From the NCBI RefSeq assembly GCF_014281125.1, contig NZ_JACOEA010000002.1, positions 186,001 through 250,000 of the forward strand: a stretch of DNA of 64,000 nucleotides, read 5' to 3'. Source of the DNA: Lawsonibacter celer (lineage in GTDB: Bacteria > Bacillota > Clostridia > Oscillospirales > Oscillospiraceae). The notes under the pieces were generated by a model, which was not told the DNA's origin, searched no databases, and saw nothing but the letters and a program-made list of their open reading frames with translations. Position 1 is the stretch's first letter; each line of letters begins with the position of its first letter. A program made the position numbers and the translations under genes. This document shows, one piece after another, positions 51,246-61,129 of this stretch.

Positions 51246-53090
51246 ATGTCTAAAATTATTGGTATTGATCTTGGTACAACCAACTCCTGCGTATCCGTGA
51301 TGGAGGGCGGCGAGGCCGTCGTCATCCCCAACGCGGAAGGCAACCGCACCACCCCTTCCGTGGTCGCCTTTTCCAAGGATGGCGAGCGCATGGTGGGTCA
51401 GGTGGCCAAGCGCCAGGCCATCACCAATCCGGACCGCACCATTGCTTCCATTAAGCGCGAGATGGGCACGGACTACAAGGTGACCATTGATGGCAAGGCC
51501 TACACCCCTCAGGAGATCTCCGCCATGATCCTGCAAAAGCTGAAGGCGGATGCCGAGGCCTATCTGGGCCAGAGCGTGTCTGAGGCGGTTATCACCGTGC
51601 CCGCCTACTTTACCGACGCCCAGCGCCAGGCCACCAAGGATGCCGGCCGCATTGCCGGTCTGGACGTGAAGCGCATCATCAACGAGCCCACCGCGGCCGC
51701 CCTGGCCTATGGCGCGGACAAGGAGTCCGACCAGAAGGTCATGGTGTACGACCTGGGCGGCGGCACCTTCGACGTGTCCATCCTGGAGGTGGGCGACGGT
51801 GTCATCGAGGTGCTGGCCACCGCCGGCAACAACCGCCTGGGCGGCGACGACTTCGACAAATGCGTCATGGACTGGATGGCCGCTGAGTTTAAGAAGGACA
51901 CAGGCATTGACCTCACCGGCGACAAGGTGGCCATGCAGCGCCTGAAGGAGGCCGCGGAGAAAGCCAAGATCGAGCTGTCCGGCGTGACCTCCTCCAACAT
52001 CAACCTGCCCTATATTACCGCCGACGCCACCGGCCCCAAGCATCTGGACCTGACCCTCACCCGGGCCAAGTTCGACCAGCTGACCGCCCATCTGGTGGAG
52101 GCCACCTCCGGCCCGGTAAAGCAGGCCATGAGCGATGCGGGCCTCTCCGGCAGCGACATTTCAAAGGTGCTGATGGTGGGCGGCTCCAGCCGTATTCCCG
52201 CCGTGCAGGACATGGTGAAGAAGCTCACCGGCAAGGAGGGCTTCAAGGGCATCAACCCCGACGAGTGCGTGGCCATGGGCGCCGCGCTCCAGGGCGGCGT
52301 GCTGGTGGGCGACGTGAAGGGCCTGCTGCTGCTGGACGTCACCCCCCTGTCCCTGGGCATTGAGACCATGGGCGGCGTGATGACCAAGCTCATCGAGCGC
52401 AACACCACCATCCCGGCCAAGAAGAGCCAGGTGTTCACCACCGCCGCCGACAACCAGACCAGCGTGGAGGTCCACGTGCTCCAGGGCGAGCGCGAGATGG
52501 CGCAGTACAACAAGACCCTGGGCCGCTTCAACCTGGACGGCATCGCACCGGCCCGCCGCGGCGTGCCCCAGATCGAGGTTACCTTCGACATCGACGCCAA
52601 CGGCATTGTGAATGTCTCCGCCAAGGACCTGGGCAACGGCAAGGAGCAGCACATCACCATCACCTCCTCCACCAACATGTCCAAGGAGGACATCGACAAG
52701 GCGGTCAAGGATGCCGAGCAGTTCGCCGCCGAGGATGCCAAGCGCAAGGAAGAGGTGGACGTACGCAACCAGGCCGACCAGGTGATCTACCAGACCGAGA
52801 AGGCCCTGGAGGACGCCAAGGACAAGATCTCCGCCGCCGATAAATCCAGCGTGGAGGGTGCCATCAGCAAGCTGAAGGACGCCGTGAAGGGCACTGATGT
52901 GGAGGCCATCAAGGCCGCCACTGAGGAGGTCAGCAAGGCCTTCTACCCCATTGCCGAGAAGATGTATCAGCAGGCCAACCCCCAGGGCGGCCAGCCCGGC
53001 CCCGATATGGGCGGCGCGCAGGCCGGCGGCACCGACCCCAATGTGGTGGACGCCGACTATGAAGTGGTGGATGACGATAACAACAAGTAA
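51246..53090 (+). CDS. dnaK: Chaperone DnaK (Hsp70)
   Basis: A 614-residue Hsp70. The ATPase domain (1-360) has the phosphate loops [15 protein letters not shown] and [15 protein letters not shown]. The linker region [20 protein letters not shown] opens the substrate-binding domain, followed by a helical lid. The tail is glycine/glutamine-rich and ends in acidic residues ([12 protein letters not shown]). GGAGG precedes the ATG. It lacks its own CIRCE and depends on transcription from the hrcA promoter through the 259-base insert-like spacer. Confidence 0.98.
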   Translation: MSKIIGIDLGTTNSCVSVMEGGEAVVIPNAEGNRTTPSVVAFSKDGERMVGQVAKRQAITNPDRTIASIKREMGTDYKVTIDGKAYTPQEISAMILQKLKADAEAYLGQSVSEAVITVPAYFTDAQRQATKDAGRIAGLDVKRIINEPTAAALAYGADKESDQKVMVYDLGGGTFDVSILEVGDGVIEVLATAGNNRLGGDDFDKCVMDWMAAEFKKDTGIDLTGDKVAMQRLKEAAEKAKIELSGVTSSNINLPYITADATGPKHLDLTLTRAKFDQLTAHLVEATSGPVKQAMSDAGLSGSDISKVLMVGGSSRIPAVQDMVKKLTGKEGFKGINPDECVAMGAALQGGVLVGDVKGLLLLDVTPLSLGIETMGGVMTKLIERNTTIPAKKSQVFTTAADNQTSVEVHVLQGEREMAQYNKTLGRFNLDGIAPARRGVPQIEVTFDIDANGIVNVSAKDLGNGKEQHITITSSTNMSKEDIDKAVKDAEQFAAEDAKRKEEVDVRNQADQVIYQTEKALEDAKDKISAADKSSVEGAISKLKDAVKGTDVEAIKAATEEVSKAFYPIAEKMYQQANPQGGQPGPDMGGAQAGGTDPNVVDADYEVVDDDNNK

Positions 53091-53133
53091 AAACGCGCGG
53101 ATGGTGCCGCGTCCCATCCGCAGGCGGCCGCGG

Positions 53134-53163
53134 GTCGCCCCTACGGTCTGTGTAGGGGCGGCC
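53134..53163. repeat. Hairpin between dnaK and dnaJ
   Basis: CGCCCCTAC/GTAGGGGCG arms with a seven-base loop, in a GC-rich spacer of 112 bases. There is no T-run, so it is more likely a small palindromic repeat or a stability element than a terminator. Confidence 0.5.
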
Positions 53164-53202
53164 TTTGGCCGTGCGTATTCCTCCCAAAAGAGGTGAACAT
53201 AT

Positions 53203-54369
53203 ATGGCTGACCAAAAACGAGATTACTATGAGGTCCTGGGCGTCTCAAAGGGCGTCTCGGACGATGAGCTGAAAAAGGCCTACCGAAAGCTGGCAAAGCA
53301 GTACCATCCGGATCTGAATCCCGGCGACAAGGCGGCCGAGGCCAAATTCAAGGAAGTCAACGAGGCCTACGAGGTCCTCTCCGATAAAGACAAGCGCGCT
53401 CGCTATGACCAGTTCGGCCACGCGGGGGTTGACCCCAATTTCGGGGCCGGTGCGGGCGGCCCCTTTGGGGGCGGCTTCGGCGGCTTCGACATGGGCGATA
53501 TCGACTTGGGCGACATTTTCGGCTCCTTCTTTGGGGGCGGCTTTGGCGGCGGAGGCGGCCGGCAGCGTACAGGCCCCATGAAGGGCGAGACCCTGCGCGC
53601 CTCGGTGACCATCTCCTTTGAGGAGGCGGCCTTTGGCTGTGAAAAGGAGATTACCCTCACCCGCACCGAGCAGTGCGACGCCTGCAAGGGCACCGGCTGT
53701 GAGCCGGGCACCACGGCGGAGATCTGCCCCGACTGCCGGGGCGCCGGCCAGGTGCGCATTCAGCGGGGCGGCGGCTCCTTCTCCTTCTCCACCACCACCA
53801 CCTGTCCCAAGTGCGGCGGCACGGGCAAGATCATCCATCAGCCCTGCAAGGCCTGCGGCGGCGCGGGCAGCACCCGCCGCCAGCGGAAGATCACCATCAA
53901 CATCCCCGCCGGCATTGACAACGGCCAGGCGGTCTCCCTGCGCGGACAGGGCGGCGCGGGCCGGAACGGCGGCCCGGCGGGCGACCTGCTGGTGAGCGTC
54001 ACGGTCCGCCCCCACAGCCTGTTCAGGCGGGACGGCACGTCGGTCTACCTGGACCAGCCCGTCTCCTTCCTGCAGGCCTCCTTAGGCGCGGAGCTGGAGA
54101 TTCCCACCATTGACGGCAAGGTGAAGTGGAACCTGCCCGCGGGCACTCAGCCGGGCACCACCTTCCGTCTGCGGGGAAAGGGCATTCCGGCGGTCAACGG
54201 CCGGGGCCGGGGCGACCAGTTTGTCACCGTCAACGTACAGGTCCCCAGGAGCCTGACCCATGAGCAAAAGGAGGCCCTGCGGGTATTCGGCGAGACGATG
54301 GGCGAAGTTTCAGCGCCTCCGGAGGACGGTCTGAAAGGTTTTTTTGACAAGAAGAAGAAAAAGAAATAA
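53203..54369 (+). CDS. dnaJ: Chaperone DnaJ (Hsp40)
   Basis: A 388-residue type I J-protein. The J domain has HPD at residues 35-37 ([10 protein letters not shown]). A glycine/phenylalanine-rich region (about 75-125) follows, then a zinc domain with four knuckles: [27 protein letters not shown] and CKACGGAGS. The C-terminal substrate-binding domain comes last. It ends in a poly-lysine tail (DKKKKKK). It delivers substrates to DnaK and stimulates its ATPase. Last gene of the operon, with a terminator immediately after. Confidence 0.98.
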   Translation: MADQKRDYYEVLGVSKGVSDDELKKAYRKLAKQYHPDLNPGDKAAEAKFKEVNEAYEVLSDKDKRARYDQFGHAGVDPNFGAGAGGPFGGGFGGFDMGDIDLGDIFGSFFGGGFGGGGGRQRTGPMKGETLRASVTISFEEAAFGCEKEITLTRTEQCDACKGTGCEPGTTAEICPDCRGAGQVRIQRGGGSFSFSTTTTCPKCGGTGKIIHQPCKACGGAGSTRRQRKITINIPAGIDNGQAVSLRGQGGAGRNGGPAGDLLVSVTVRPHSLFRRDGTSVYLDQPVSFLQASLGAELEIPTIDGKVKWNLPAGTQPGTTFRLRGKGIPAVNGRGRGDQFVTVNVQVPRSLTHEQKEALRVFGETMGEVSAPPEDGLKGFFDKKKKKK

Positions 54370-54404
54370 AATAGGGGGGCGAGTCCTGGACTCGCCCCCC
54401 TATT
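54370..54404 (+). terminator. Heat-shock operon terminator
   Basis: AATAGGGGGGCGAGTCC/GGACTCGCCCCCCTATT with a single-base loop; TTCGTT follows. Confidence 0.88.
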
Positions 54405-54423
54405 TCGTTCTGGAGGTGTTCCT

Positions 54424-56436
54424 GTGTCCGGCCTTTCTCAATATATTGTCTATCTGTTGCCGGTGGCCGCCCTGGCTCTGATTTTCTACTTCTTCCTCTA
54501 CTACTGGCAGGCCCAGCGGGCCCTGCCTGCCGGAGACCCCCTGTCCTGGGTGCGGCAGTATCAGGAGCGGGAATCCCGCCCCTTCTCCCTGGCGGGCAGA
54601 TGCCACCCCATGGGGAAGAAGGATGCGCTTCCCCTGCTGCTGATCACAGCCATCTACGCGCTCACCGCCTTTGCCCACCTGGGCAGCCTTTCCGCCCCCC
54701 AGTCCGCCCAGTCCTTTTCGCAGACCTCCACCGTTGTGTTTGAGCTGGATCAGGCGATCACCCTCTCTGGGGTGGGCTGGTACACCGGCCTCGGTACCGG
54801 GGAGTACTCCCTGGAGGTCTCCGCCGACGGGGAGCACTGGCAGGCGCTGCAGATCGTGGACGAGGTGTCCGAGGATAGCGGCGTTACCTGGTATCCCAAG
54901 GGCTCCGGCCAGGATACCCAGGGGCTCCAGACCCGGGAGGCCTATTACTGGACCGACGTGGCGGAGGGGGCCTCTCCCGGCTCCGTGCGTTCCATCCGCC
55001 AGAGCTATAACACGCTCTTCAAGTGGCGCCAGATCCACATTCAGGACAGCAGAACCGTCCAGGCCAAGTGCCTCCGCCTTACCGGCTTTCCCGGGAAGCC
55101 CCCCCTGGAGCTGGGGGAGCTGGCCCTATATGACGAGACTGGGGCCCTGATCCCCGTGGATCTGTCGTCCAGCCCGCTCTTTGACGAGCAGGACACTGTG
55201 CCGGAGCACTCCACTTACTACGACTCCGCCTATTTTGACGAGATCTACCATCCCCGCACCGCGCTGGAGCACATCCGAAACATCAAGCCCTATGAGATCT
55301 CCCACCCGCCCCTGGGCAAGCTGATCATGAGCGTGGGCATCCGCATGTTCGGCATGACCCCCTTCGGCTGGCGCTTTATGGGCACCCTGTTCGGTGTGGC
55401 CATGCTCCCCCTGCTCTATGTGTTCCTGAAAAATCTGTTTGGCAAGACTCTGGTGGCCTCCTGCGGCACCATCCTCTTTGCCGCGGATTTCATGCACCTG
55501 ACCCAGACCCGCATCGGCACCATCGACACCTACGGGGTCTTTTTCATCCTGCTGATGTACTATTTCATGTACCGCTATCTGGCCCTCCCCGCCGGGAGCT
55601 CCTTCGGCAAATGCGCCCTGCCCCTCTTCTTCTCCGGGCTGTTCTGGGGCATTGGGGCGGCCAGCAAGTGGACGGTGGTCTACGGCTGCGTGGGCCTGGT
55701 GGTGCTCTATTTCCTGGGTCTTTGGATGAAGCTGCGGGACTGGCCGCGGGAGCAGCGGCAGGTGTGCCGGGCCTGGACAGTCAAGATTCTCCTCTTCTCC
55801 GTGCTGTGCTTCGCCCTGATTCCCGCGGTGATCTACACCCTGTCCTACTGGCCCTATGCCCAGGCCAATGGCGACACCAGCCTGCGCGGCCTGATCGACG
55901 TGATGCTGGACAACCAAAAATATATGTTCACCTATCACAAGGGCGTTACCGACTCCCACCCCTACTCCTCCCGCTGGTATCAATGGATTTTGAACATCCG
56001 TCCCATTCTGTACTATCTGGACACCTCCGTGCCCGGCATGAAGACCGCCTTCGGCGCCTTTTCCAACCCGGTGGTGTGCTGGGCCGGACTGCTGGCCGTG
56101 GTCTCGGCCGCCGTGCAGATGGTGCGCCGCCGCTGCGGCCGGGCGCTGTTCATCGTCATCGGCTATCTCTCCCAGCTGGTGCCCTGGATGTTCATCGGGC
56201 GCATCACCTTTGAGTACCACTACTTTCCCTCGATCCTCTTCCTGACCATCGCCCTGGCCTATGTGTTCAACGATCTGGCTGAGCTCCGTCCCCCGCGCTG
56301 GAAGGGGGCCGTGTACGGCGTCACCGGCGGGGCCGTGGCCCTGTACGCCCTGTTCTATCCCGTGCTGGTGGGGGTCACGGTGCCCACGTGGTACTCCGCC
56401 GTATTCCTGAGGTGGATGCCCAGCTGGCCCTTCTAA
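54424..56436 (+). CDS. PMT-family (GT39-like) protein glycosyltransferase with extracellular sugar-binding-like domain
   Basis: A 670-residue membrane protein. One helix lies at about 7-29 and another at about 72-90. A soluble region of about 150 residues with discoidin-like character (FELDQAITLSGVGWYTG...YSLEVSADGEHW...ARYLRLT-type CLRLTGFPG) follows. Then comes the PMT core with YDSAYFDEIYHPRTALEH (the DE motif of GT-C enzymes) and ISHPPLGKLIMSVGIRMFG, and eight or more further helices. PMT proteins transfer mannose from polyprenyl phosphate to proteins or polymers. It starts at GTG, 54424, after GGAGG. The substrate is unknown. Confidence 0.85.
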   Translation: MSGLSQYIVYLLPVAALALIFYFFLYYWQAQRALPAGDPLSWVRQYQERESRPFSLAGRCHPMGKKDALPLLLITAIYALTAFAHLGSLSAPQSAQSFSQTSTVVFELDQAITLSGVGWYTGLGTGEYSLEVSADGEHWQALQIVDEVSEDSGVTWYPKGSGQDTQGLQTREAYYWTDVAEGASPGSVRSIRQSYNTLFKWRQIHIQDSRTVQAKCLRLTGFPGKPPLELGELALYDETGALIPVDLSSSPLFDEQDTVPEHSTYYDSAYFDEIYHPRTALEHIRNIKPYEISHPPLGKLIMSVGIRMFGMTPFGWRFMGTLFGVAMLPLLYVFLKNLFGKTLVASCGTILFAADFMHLTQTRIGTIDTYGVFFILLMYYFMYRYLALPAGSSFGKCALPLFFSGLFWGIGAASKWTVVYGCVGLVVLYFLGLWMKLRDWPREQRQVCRAWTVKILLFSVLCFALIPAVIYTLSYWPYAQANGDTSLRGLIDVMLDNQKYMFTYHKGVTDSHPYSSRWYQWILNIRPILYYLDTSVPGMKTAFGAFSNPVVCWAGLLAVVSAAVQMVRRRCGRALFIVIGYLSQLVPWMFIGRITFEYHYFPSILFLTIALAYVFNDLAELRPPRWKGAVYGVTGGAVALYALFYPVLVGVTVPTWYSAVFLRWMPSWPF

Positions 56437-56521
56437 AGACCTCCCGGGGGACCGTTCCCCCCAGGCCTGTCACCCCGCCTCCGCGGCGGAAATTTTGTAA
56501 GACAAAAGCGAGGTTTTCCCA

Positions 56522-57313
56522 TTGTATCTGACCGATTACCACACCCACACCCAGATTTCCCCGGACTCCAGCGCGCCTCTGGAGCATATGGCCCAAGCCG
56601 CGGTGGACGCGGGCGTGCAGGAGCTGTGCATTACGGACCACCTGGACCTGCTCGACCTGCATGGAGCACCCCGGCTCACCTACGACTGGGCGGGCAGCCT
56701 GCGCCAATTCCAGCAGACCGCGCCCCGCTTTGTCCACAAGCTGCAGCTGCGTCTGGGGCTGGAGTTCGGCGTGCCCCACACCAATCCCGCCCTGGCCGAG
56801 CAGGTTCTCTCCCTGCCGCAGCTGGACTTTGTCATCGGCTCCATCCACAACCAGAGCAGAGCCCGGGGAGGCGGCGACTTCTACTGTCTGGACTATTCCG
56901 ACCACGGCGTCTGCTATGAGGCGCTGGACGACTATTTTTCCTCTATGGCCCAGCTGGCGCAAACCGACTATTATGACGTGCTCGGACACATCATCTACCC
57001 CCTGCGCTACATGCCGGAGGGGATCGTGCTGGACGACTACTGGGCGCGCATGGAGCACATTTTCCGCATCGCTGCGGACCGTGGGAAGGGCGTCGAGATC
57101 AACACCTACCGGGGTCGGACCATAGACCAGTGGCGGCCCGTGCTGGAGCTGTACAGGGCCTGCGGGGGCGAGATCATCACCGTGGGCTCCGATGCCCATG
57201 CCCCCGGCGACGTGGGCGCCGGGCTCCGGGAGGCCTGCGCCCTGGCCGCAGACCTGGGCTTTCGCTATTTTGCCACCTATACCGGCCGCAGGCCGGAATT
57301 CCATAAATGGTAA
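56522..57313 (+). CDS. PHP-domain histidinol-phosphatase-like protein
   Basis: A 263-residue PHP phosphoesterase of the HisK type. Metal ligands lie in LTDYHTHTQISPDS, LCITDHLDLLD, LRLGLEFGVPH, VIGSIHNQS, VLGHIIYPLRYM and VGSDAHAPGDVG. HisK-type enzymes dephosphorylate histidinol phosphate in histidine synthesis, but there are no his genes here, so another phosphate ester is possible. It starts with TTG at 56522, supported by GAGG eight bases upstream and by alignment of the first metal motif. It is followed by rpiB 20 bases later. Confidence 0.88.
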   Translation: MYLTDYHTHTQISPDSSAPLEHMAQAAVDAGVQELCITDHLDLLDLHGAPRLTYDWAGSLRQFQQTAPRFVHKLQLRLGLEFGVPHTNPALAEQVLSLPQLDFVIGSIHNQSRARGGGDFYCLDYSDHGVCYEALDDYFSSMAQLAQTDYYDVLGHIIYPLRYMPEGIVLDDYWARMEHIFRIAADRGKGVEINTYRGRTIDQWRPVLELYRACGGEIITVGSDAHAPGDVGAGLREACALAADLGFRYFATYTGRRPEFHKW

Positions 57314-57333
57314 TGGTAAAGGAGAGACGCAGT

Positions 57334-57771
57334 ATGAAAATTGCAATGGGTTCCGATCACGGCGGCTATGCCCTGAAGGAGCATCTGAAGGCCTATCTGG
57401 AGGGCAAGGGCTATCAGGTGGAGGACTTTGGCTGTCACTCCACGGATAGCTGCGACTACCCCGATTTCGGCCGGGCCGCGGCACAGGCCGTGGCGGACGG
57501 CGCCTGTGAGCGGGGTATCGTGGTCTGCACCACCGGTATCGGTATTTCCATCACCGCCAACAAGGTCCGGGGCATCCGCTGCGCCCTGTGCTCCGAGCCC
57601 CTGTCCGCCGAGATGACCCGTCGGCACAACGACGCCAATATGCTTGCCCTGGGCGCCGGTTTTGTGGGTCCCAATCTGGCGGAGCGCATTGTGGAGGTAT
57701 TCCTCTCCACGGATTTTGAGGGCGGCCGCCACCAGCGCCGGGTGGACAAAGTAATGGCCCTTGAGCAATAA
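57334..57771 (+). CDS. rpiB: Ribose-5-phosphate isomerase B
   Basis: A 145-residue isomerase of the RpiB/LacAB family, interconverting ribulose and ribose 5-phosphate. Marks are KIAMGSDHGGYALKEHL, the catalytic-cysteine loop VVCTTGIGISITANKV, and LSAEMTRRHNDANMLALGA. The start at 57334 follows AAAGGAG, with three shorter in-frame codons upstream ignored. It shares a transcript with the PHP gene and ends at a 20-bp terminator hairpin. Confidence 0.96.
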   Translation: MKIAMGSDHGGYALKEHLKAYLEGKGYQVEDFGCHSTDSCDYPDFGRAAAQAVADGACERGIVVCTTGIGISITANKVRGIRCALCSEPLSAEMTRRHNDANMLALGAGFVGPNLAERIVEVFLSTDFEGGRHQRRVDKVMALEQ

Positions 57772-57775
57772 GCGC

Positions 57776-57820
57776 AAAACCAGCGGCCGCAGCCTGACAG
57801 GCTGCGGCCGCTGGTTTTTT
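57776..57820 (+). terminator. rpiB terminator
   Basis: Perfect 20-base arms beginning AAAACCAGCGGCCGCAGCCT with a GAC loop and T6. Also serves convergent transcription from the XpaC-like gene poorly. Confidence 0.92.
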
Positions 57821-57830
57821 GAAGTCCCGC

Positions 57831-58970
57831 TTAACCGCCCAGAGTCATGCCCTCGCCCCCGGACAGGCCATCCTTCTCCAGCATTCGCTCCAGCACCGCC
57901 ACGTCGGTGGCGATGTCCATGGCGTTGTCCTGGAAGAGCTTATCCAGCTGTTTTTCAAAGCCCTCCACCACCTTATCCATCATCCCTTCAATGCGCCCCT
58001 TGGCCTGACGGATGTTTTCGCCCTCCACACCCTGGGCTTCCATCTGGGCATAGGCCTTGAGTATTTTCAGCGTGGTGGGCAGATAGTAGTTCAGGAAGCT
58101 GCGTAACTGCCCCGCCTTGCCCGGATTCTGCTTCTGGTAGGCAAAGATCTTGCCTGTGATCGCTCCGATCCGGTCAATCTTCCGGCTCATCACCTCATCG
58201 GCAATGGCGTCGTTCAGCCGACGGATCTCCTCCAGCACTGCGTTGTCGTCGCTCATGTCCAGCGGTGTCTCCTCCGCCCCCTTCTCCTCCTCTTCCGGCG
58301 CGGGCTCTTCCTCGATGCCCTCTCCGCTGAGGACCAGACGGCCACTGCCCATGTCTAAGTAGCCTGTCTCCAGCACTCCGTCGTCCAGCATCTCCTGCAG
58401 GTCGTCGCAGGCCTTGTGCAGAGAGACCGGCATGGCCTGGGCCAGGGTGGCGATGGAAATGCTCTCCCGCTTCCCGATCAGGGCCAGATATTTACGGAAG
58501 CGACGCGCCTTCTTCGTGCGCTGGGTCCCCATAAAAATCAGCGCCAGCCCCAGGATGAAAAAGCCGATCACCGGCGACATCTCAGCCAAGCCCCGCAGGC
58601 CGCCGTGCATTAGCTCCTCTGGCAGCCCTGCCACCAGCGCGATGCCGAAAATGCCCGCCATCACCGCCCCGCCGATGGTCAGCCCCTTGCCCTTGTCCAG
58701 ATTGACCGGCTTGCCCTGCCGGCTCCGGACCGGCTGCCCGGTAGGCGGTGTCTGCCGGCGGGCGCCGACGCCCTGGGTGCCGGGTGCAGTCTGCGCCTCT
58801 CGCTGCAGGTCATAGGGATGCCGCTTCTGCTGGCTCTTCCGTCCCAGGCCCAGCACCTTGCGCAAAAGCATAATCAGTCCTACCGGCCATAGCGGGGTCA
58901 TCAGAAAGATCACCGTTACGATCCAGGATGCCAGATCTCCCCCGTTTTGATTGTTGTTGTAATTCGCCAT
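57831..58970 (-). CDS. XpaC-like membrane protein with winged-helix-like insert
   Basis: A 379-residue protein. Two or three membrane helices lie in the first 150 residues (SWIVTVIFLMTPLWPVGLIMLL; GLTIGGAVMAGIFGIALVAG; IGFFILGLALIFMG). A segment of about 60 residues looks like a winged helix (KYLALIGKRESISIATLAQAM, then LQEMLDDGVLETGYLDM). An acidic linker follows. The C-terminal helical domain matches the XpaC/5-bromo-4-chloroindolyl-phosphate hydrolysis family (RSFLNYYLPTTLKILKAYAQ; DIATDVAVLERMLEKDGL). XpaC-like proteins are often encoded beside TelA-type tellurite/toxic-anion resistance proteins; none is here. AGGAGG precedes the start at 58970. Confidence 0.8.
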   Translation of the reverse strand: MANYNNNQNGGDLASWIVTVIFLMTPLWPVGLIMLLRKVLGLGRKSQQKRHPYDLQREAQTAPGTQGVGARRQTPPTGQPVRSRQGKPVNLDKGKGLTIGGAVMAGIFGIALVAGLPEELMHGGLRGLAEMSPVIGFFILGLALIFMGTQRTKKARRFRKYLALIGKRESISIATLAQAMPVSLHKACDDLQEMLDDGVLETGYLDMGSGRLVLSGEGIEEEPAPEEEEKGAEETPLDMSDDNAVLEEIRRLNDAIADEVMSRKIDRIGAITGKIFAYQKQNPGKAGQLRSFLNYYLPTTLKILKAYAQMEAQGVEGENIRQAKGRIEGMMDKVVEGFEKQLDKLFQDNAMDIATDVAVLERMLEKDGLSGGEGMTLGG

Positions 58971-59153
58971 TGTGAGAGAACCTCCTGCCCGTGCTGCGCG
59001 GCCCGGGCCACATAATCTCAAAGTCAGGTATAGTTTAGCATATAAGCGTTAAAGTTTAATAGGGATTTGCTTTAAAGTTTTTAAAAGTGTACCTTGCTTC
59101 TTATCATACCCCGAAATCGTCCTCCTGTAAAGTTCGATGTAACCATTCTGTAA

Positions 59154-59182
59154 TTGCTTTTTAGGGGACAAGACCATATAAT
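59154..59182 (+). promoter_or_regulatory. Promoter of the VanW gene
   Basis: TTGCTT, 17-base spacer, TATAAT; start near 59189, 40 bases before the ATG. Confidence 0.65.
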
Positions 59183-59228
59183 GTAGCATGTATTTTTGTA
59201 TCCGCAGGATATCTTGGAGTTGAAGAGA

Positions 59229-61067
59229 ATGGATCATCAGGAAGGAAAGCGGGTCCAGAAGGCCCGGCAGGGGACCAAAGGCCCAAAAATCGTTCTGGCC
59301 GTAGTGATTGTACTGATTCTTGCGCTGGCAGCCGGCTATGTGGGCCTGTGCGCCTATGTGGGCAGAAGCGGCAGATACCTGCCCAACACCTCTATCAGCG
59401 GTGTTGATGTCAGCGGCCTGACCCAGGTGGAGGCCGTCTACCGGCTCGACGAACAGCTCGGCCAGAAGCTGGGCGGTCAGACCGTAGACTTTACCTGCGG
59501 CGGGAACGTATACTCTGTCCCGCTCAGCGATTTCACGGTAGACACAGGGGCGGCGGCGCAGCAGGCGATTGCCGCCCAGGCCGGCAGCTTCCTGACCAGA
59601 GGCGCCGGCTATCTCTCCGCCCTGCTGAATGGCACCGACTTTTCCGCGGGCGTAACGCTGGACCAGACGCCCTCTGCGGTTGAACAGGCCGTGCAGGAGT
59701 GCAGCGACCGGGAGGCCCAGACCACCTGGACCCAGGAGGAGACGGAGCTGGTGTTCCAAAAGGGACGCACCGGGCGCACCCTGGACACGGAACATCTGGA
59801 GGGAGCGCTGATTGAGCGCGCCGGTCAGCTCCTCTCCGGCGACGGCTCGGACGACGGCTCCCCCATCGAGGTGCAGCTGATCACCGCGCCCCCTGTGGAG
59901 CCGGACTTTGAGGAAATCTACCAGGAGGTCCTGGTGGAGGCCGCCGACGCCTATCTGGACGCGGACACCAAGCAGATCGTCCCCTCGGTCACCGGGGTAA
60001 GCTTTGACATTTCCGCCGCCCGCACCGCGCTGAAGGAAGCCGCCGAGGGAGGCCGCTGTGCCGTGCCTCTGGATTTTGAGGAACCCAAGCTCTCCACAGA
60101 GGAGCTGAGCGCCAAGCTCTTTGCCGACGTGCTGGGCACCTCCGTCACCTCCTGCGCCGGCCCGTCCAACCGCTGGTATAACATCGACCTGGCCGCCAGT
60201 CGGCTCAACGGCGTCATTCTGCTGCCCGGCGAGACCTTTTCCTACAATGACACCGTGGGTCCCTACACCAAGTCCAGCGGCTACAAGGACGCGGGCACCT
60301 ACCAGAACGGCCAGAGCATCGACGCCACCGCCGGCGGTATCTGTCAGCTGTCCTCCACACTCTACTGGACCACGCTGAAGGCCAATCTGGAGATTGTGGA
60401 GCGCAACAAGCACGCGTTCAATGGAGGCTATATGCCCGTCATCGGCACCGATGCCACCGTATGGAGCAATCAGCTGGATTTCCGCTTCAAAAACGACACG
60501 GAGTATCCCATCAAGATCGGGGCCTACCAGGATAAGAGCCACAAGCTCCATGTCACCATCTACGGCACAGACATCACCGGTATTCACGGGGAACCCTACA
60601 GCGTGATTATTTCCACCATGCCTTACAAGAACACATATAAGCCGGACGCCTCCAAGGTTCCCGTGGGCGGCGAGCCGGTGCGGGACACCAACTATTCCCG
60701 CTACAACGGCTATACGGTCGATCTCTATCAAAAGCTGGTGGACAAGGACGGCAACACCGTCAGTACCACCCTTCTTTACCGCAACACCTACAAAGCCTCG
60801 GACGCGGTGTACTACTACAACCCGGCTGACGCGGCCCGGCTGGGCATTGACACTGCCACCGGGCTGAAAACTCTGACCCCCGTGGAGCCCAGCCCGTCCC
60901 CCAGCCCTTCTCCGGACCCGACGCCCACGCCTGCTCCCACACCTGTCCCCACACCAGAGGTTACGCCCACGCCCGCTCCCTCCGTGGAGCCCACACCGAC
61001 AACCGGCCCGGGCATGGAGCCTTCTCCGGAGCCCACTGCATCGCCCAGCCCCGAAGCAAGCGAATAG
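59229..61067 (+). CDS. VanW-family cell-wall protein with proline-rich tail
   Basis: A 612-residue exported protein. A cytoplasmic basic N-terminus and one membrane helix (about 22-46; IVLAVVIVLILALAAGYVG) are followed by a YoaR/peptidoglycan-binding-4-like region (about 60-290; ISGVDVSGLTQVEAVYRL). A VanW domain comes next (about 310-450; NRWYNIDLAASRLNGVILLPGETFSYN, then GGICQLSSTLYWTTLKANLE). A C-terminal tail of about 55 residues is rich in Pro, Ser, Thr and Glu repeats. VanW occurs in vancomycin-resistance clusters and many clostridial wall proteins with unclear biochemistry. The start at 59229 is supported by GGAG. No resistance genes are near. Confidence 0.88.
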   Translation: MDHQEGKRVQKARQGTKGPKIVLAVVIVLILALAAGYVGLCAYVGRSGRYLPNTSISGVDVSGLTQVEAVYRLDEQLGQKLGGQTVDFTCGGNVYSVPLSDFTVDTGAAAQQAIAAQAGSFLTRGAGYLSALLNGTDFSAGVTLDQTPSAVEQAVQECSDREAQTTWTQEETELVFQKGRTGRTLDTEHLEGALIERAGQLLSGDGSDDGSPIEVQLITAPPVEPDFEEIYQEVLVEAADAYLDADTKQIVPSVTGVSFDISAARTALKEAAEGGRCAVPLDFEEPKLSTEELSAKLFADVLGTSVTSCAGPSNRWYNIDLAASRLNGVILLPGETFSYNDTVGPYTKSSGYKDAGTYQNGQSIDATAGGICQLSSTLYWTTLKANLEIVERNKHAFNGGYMPVIGTDATVWSNQLDFRFKNDTEYPIKIGAYQDKSHKLHVTIYGTDITGIHGEPYSVIISTMPYKNTYKPDASKVPVGGEPVRDTNYSRYNGYTVDLYQKLVDKDGNTVSTTLLYRNTYKASDAVYYYNPADAARLGIDTATGLKTLTPVEPSPSPSPSPDPTPTPAPTPVPTPEVTPTPAPSVEPTPTTGPGMEPSPEPTASPSPEASE

Positions 61068-61078
61068 ACGACAGACAA

Positions 61079-61112
61079 GCGCCGCCCCGCCAGCCGGCGG
61101 GGCGGCGCTTTT
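61079..61112 (+). terminator. VanW gene terminator
   Basis: GCGCCGCCCCGCC/GGCGGGGCGGCGC hairpin with an AGCC loop and TTTT. Confidence 0.88.
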
Positions 61113-61129
61113 ACAAAGGAGAGTACGAC

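Noticed and set aside
59049..60731. A 560-codon minus-strand frame opposite the VanW gene
   Set aside because: Antisense to a gene with signal helix and VanW motifs; it also reads through the VanW promoter and has no ribosome site.
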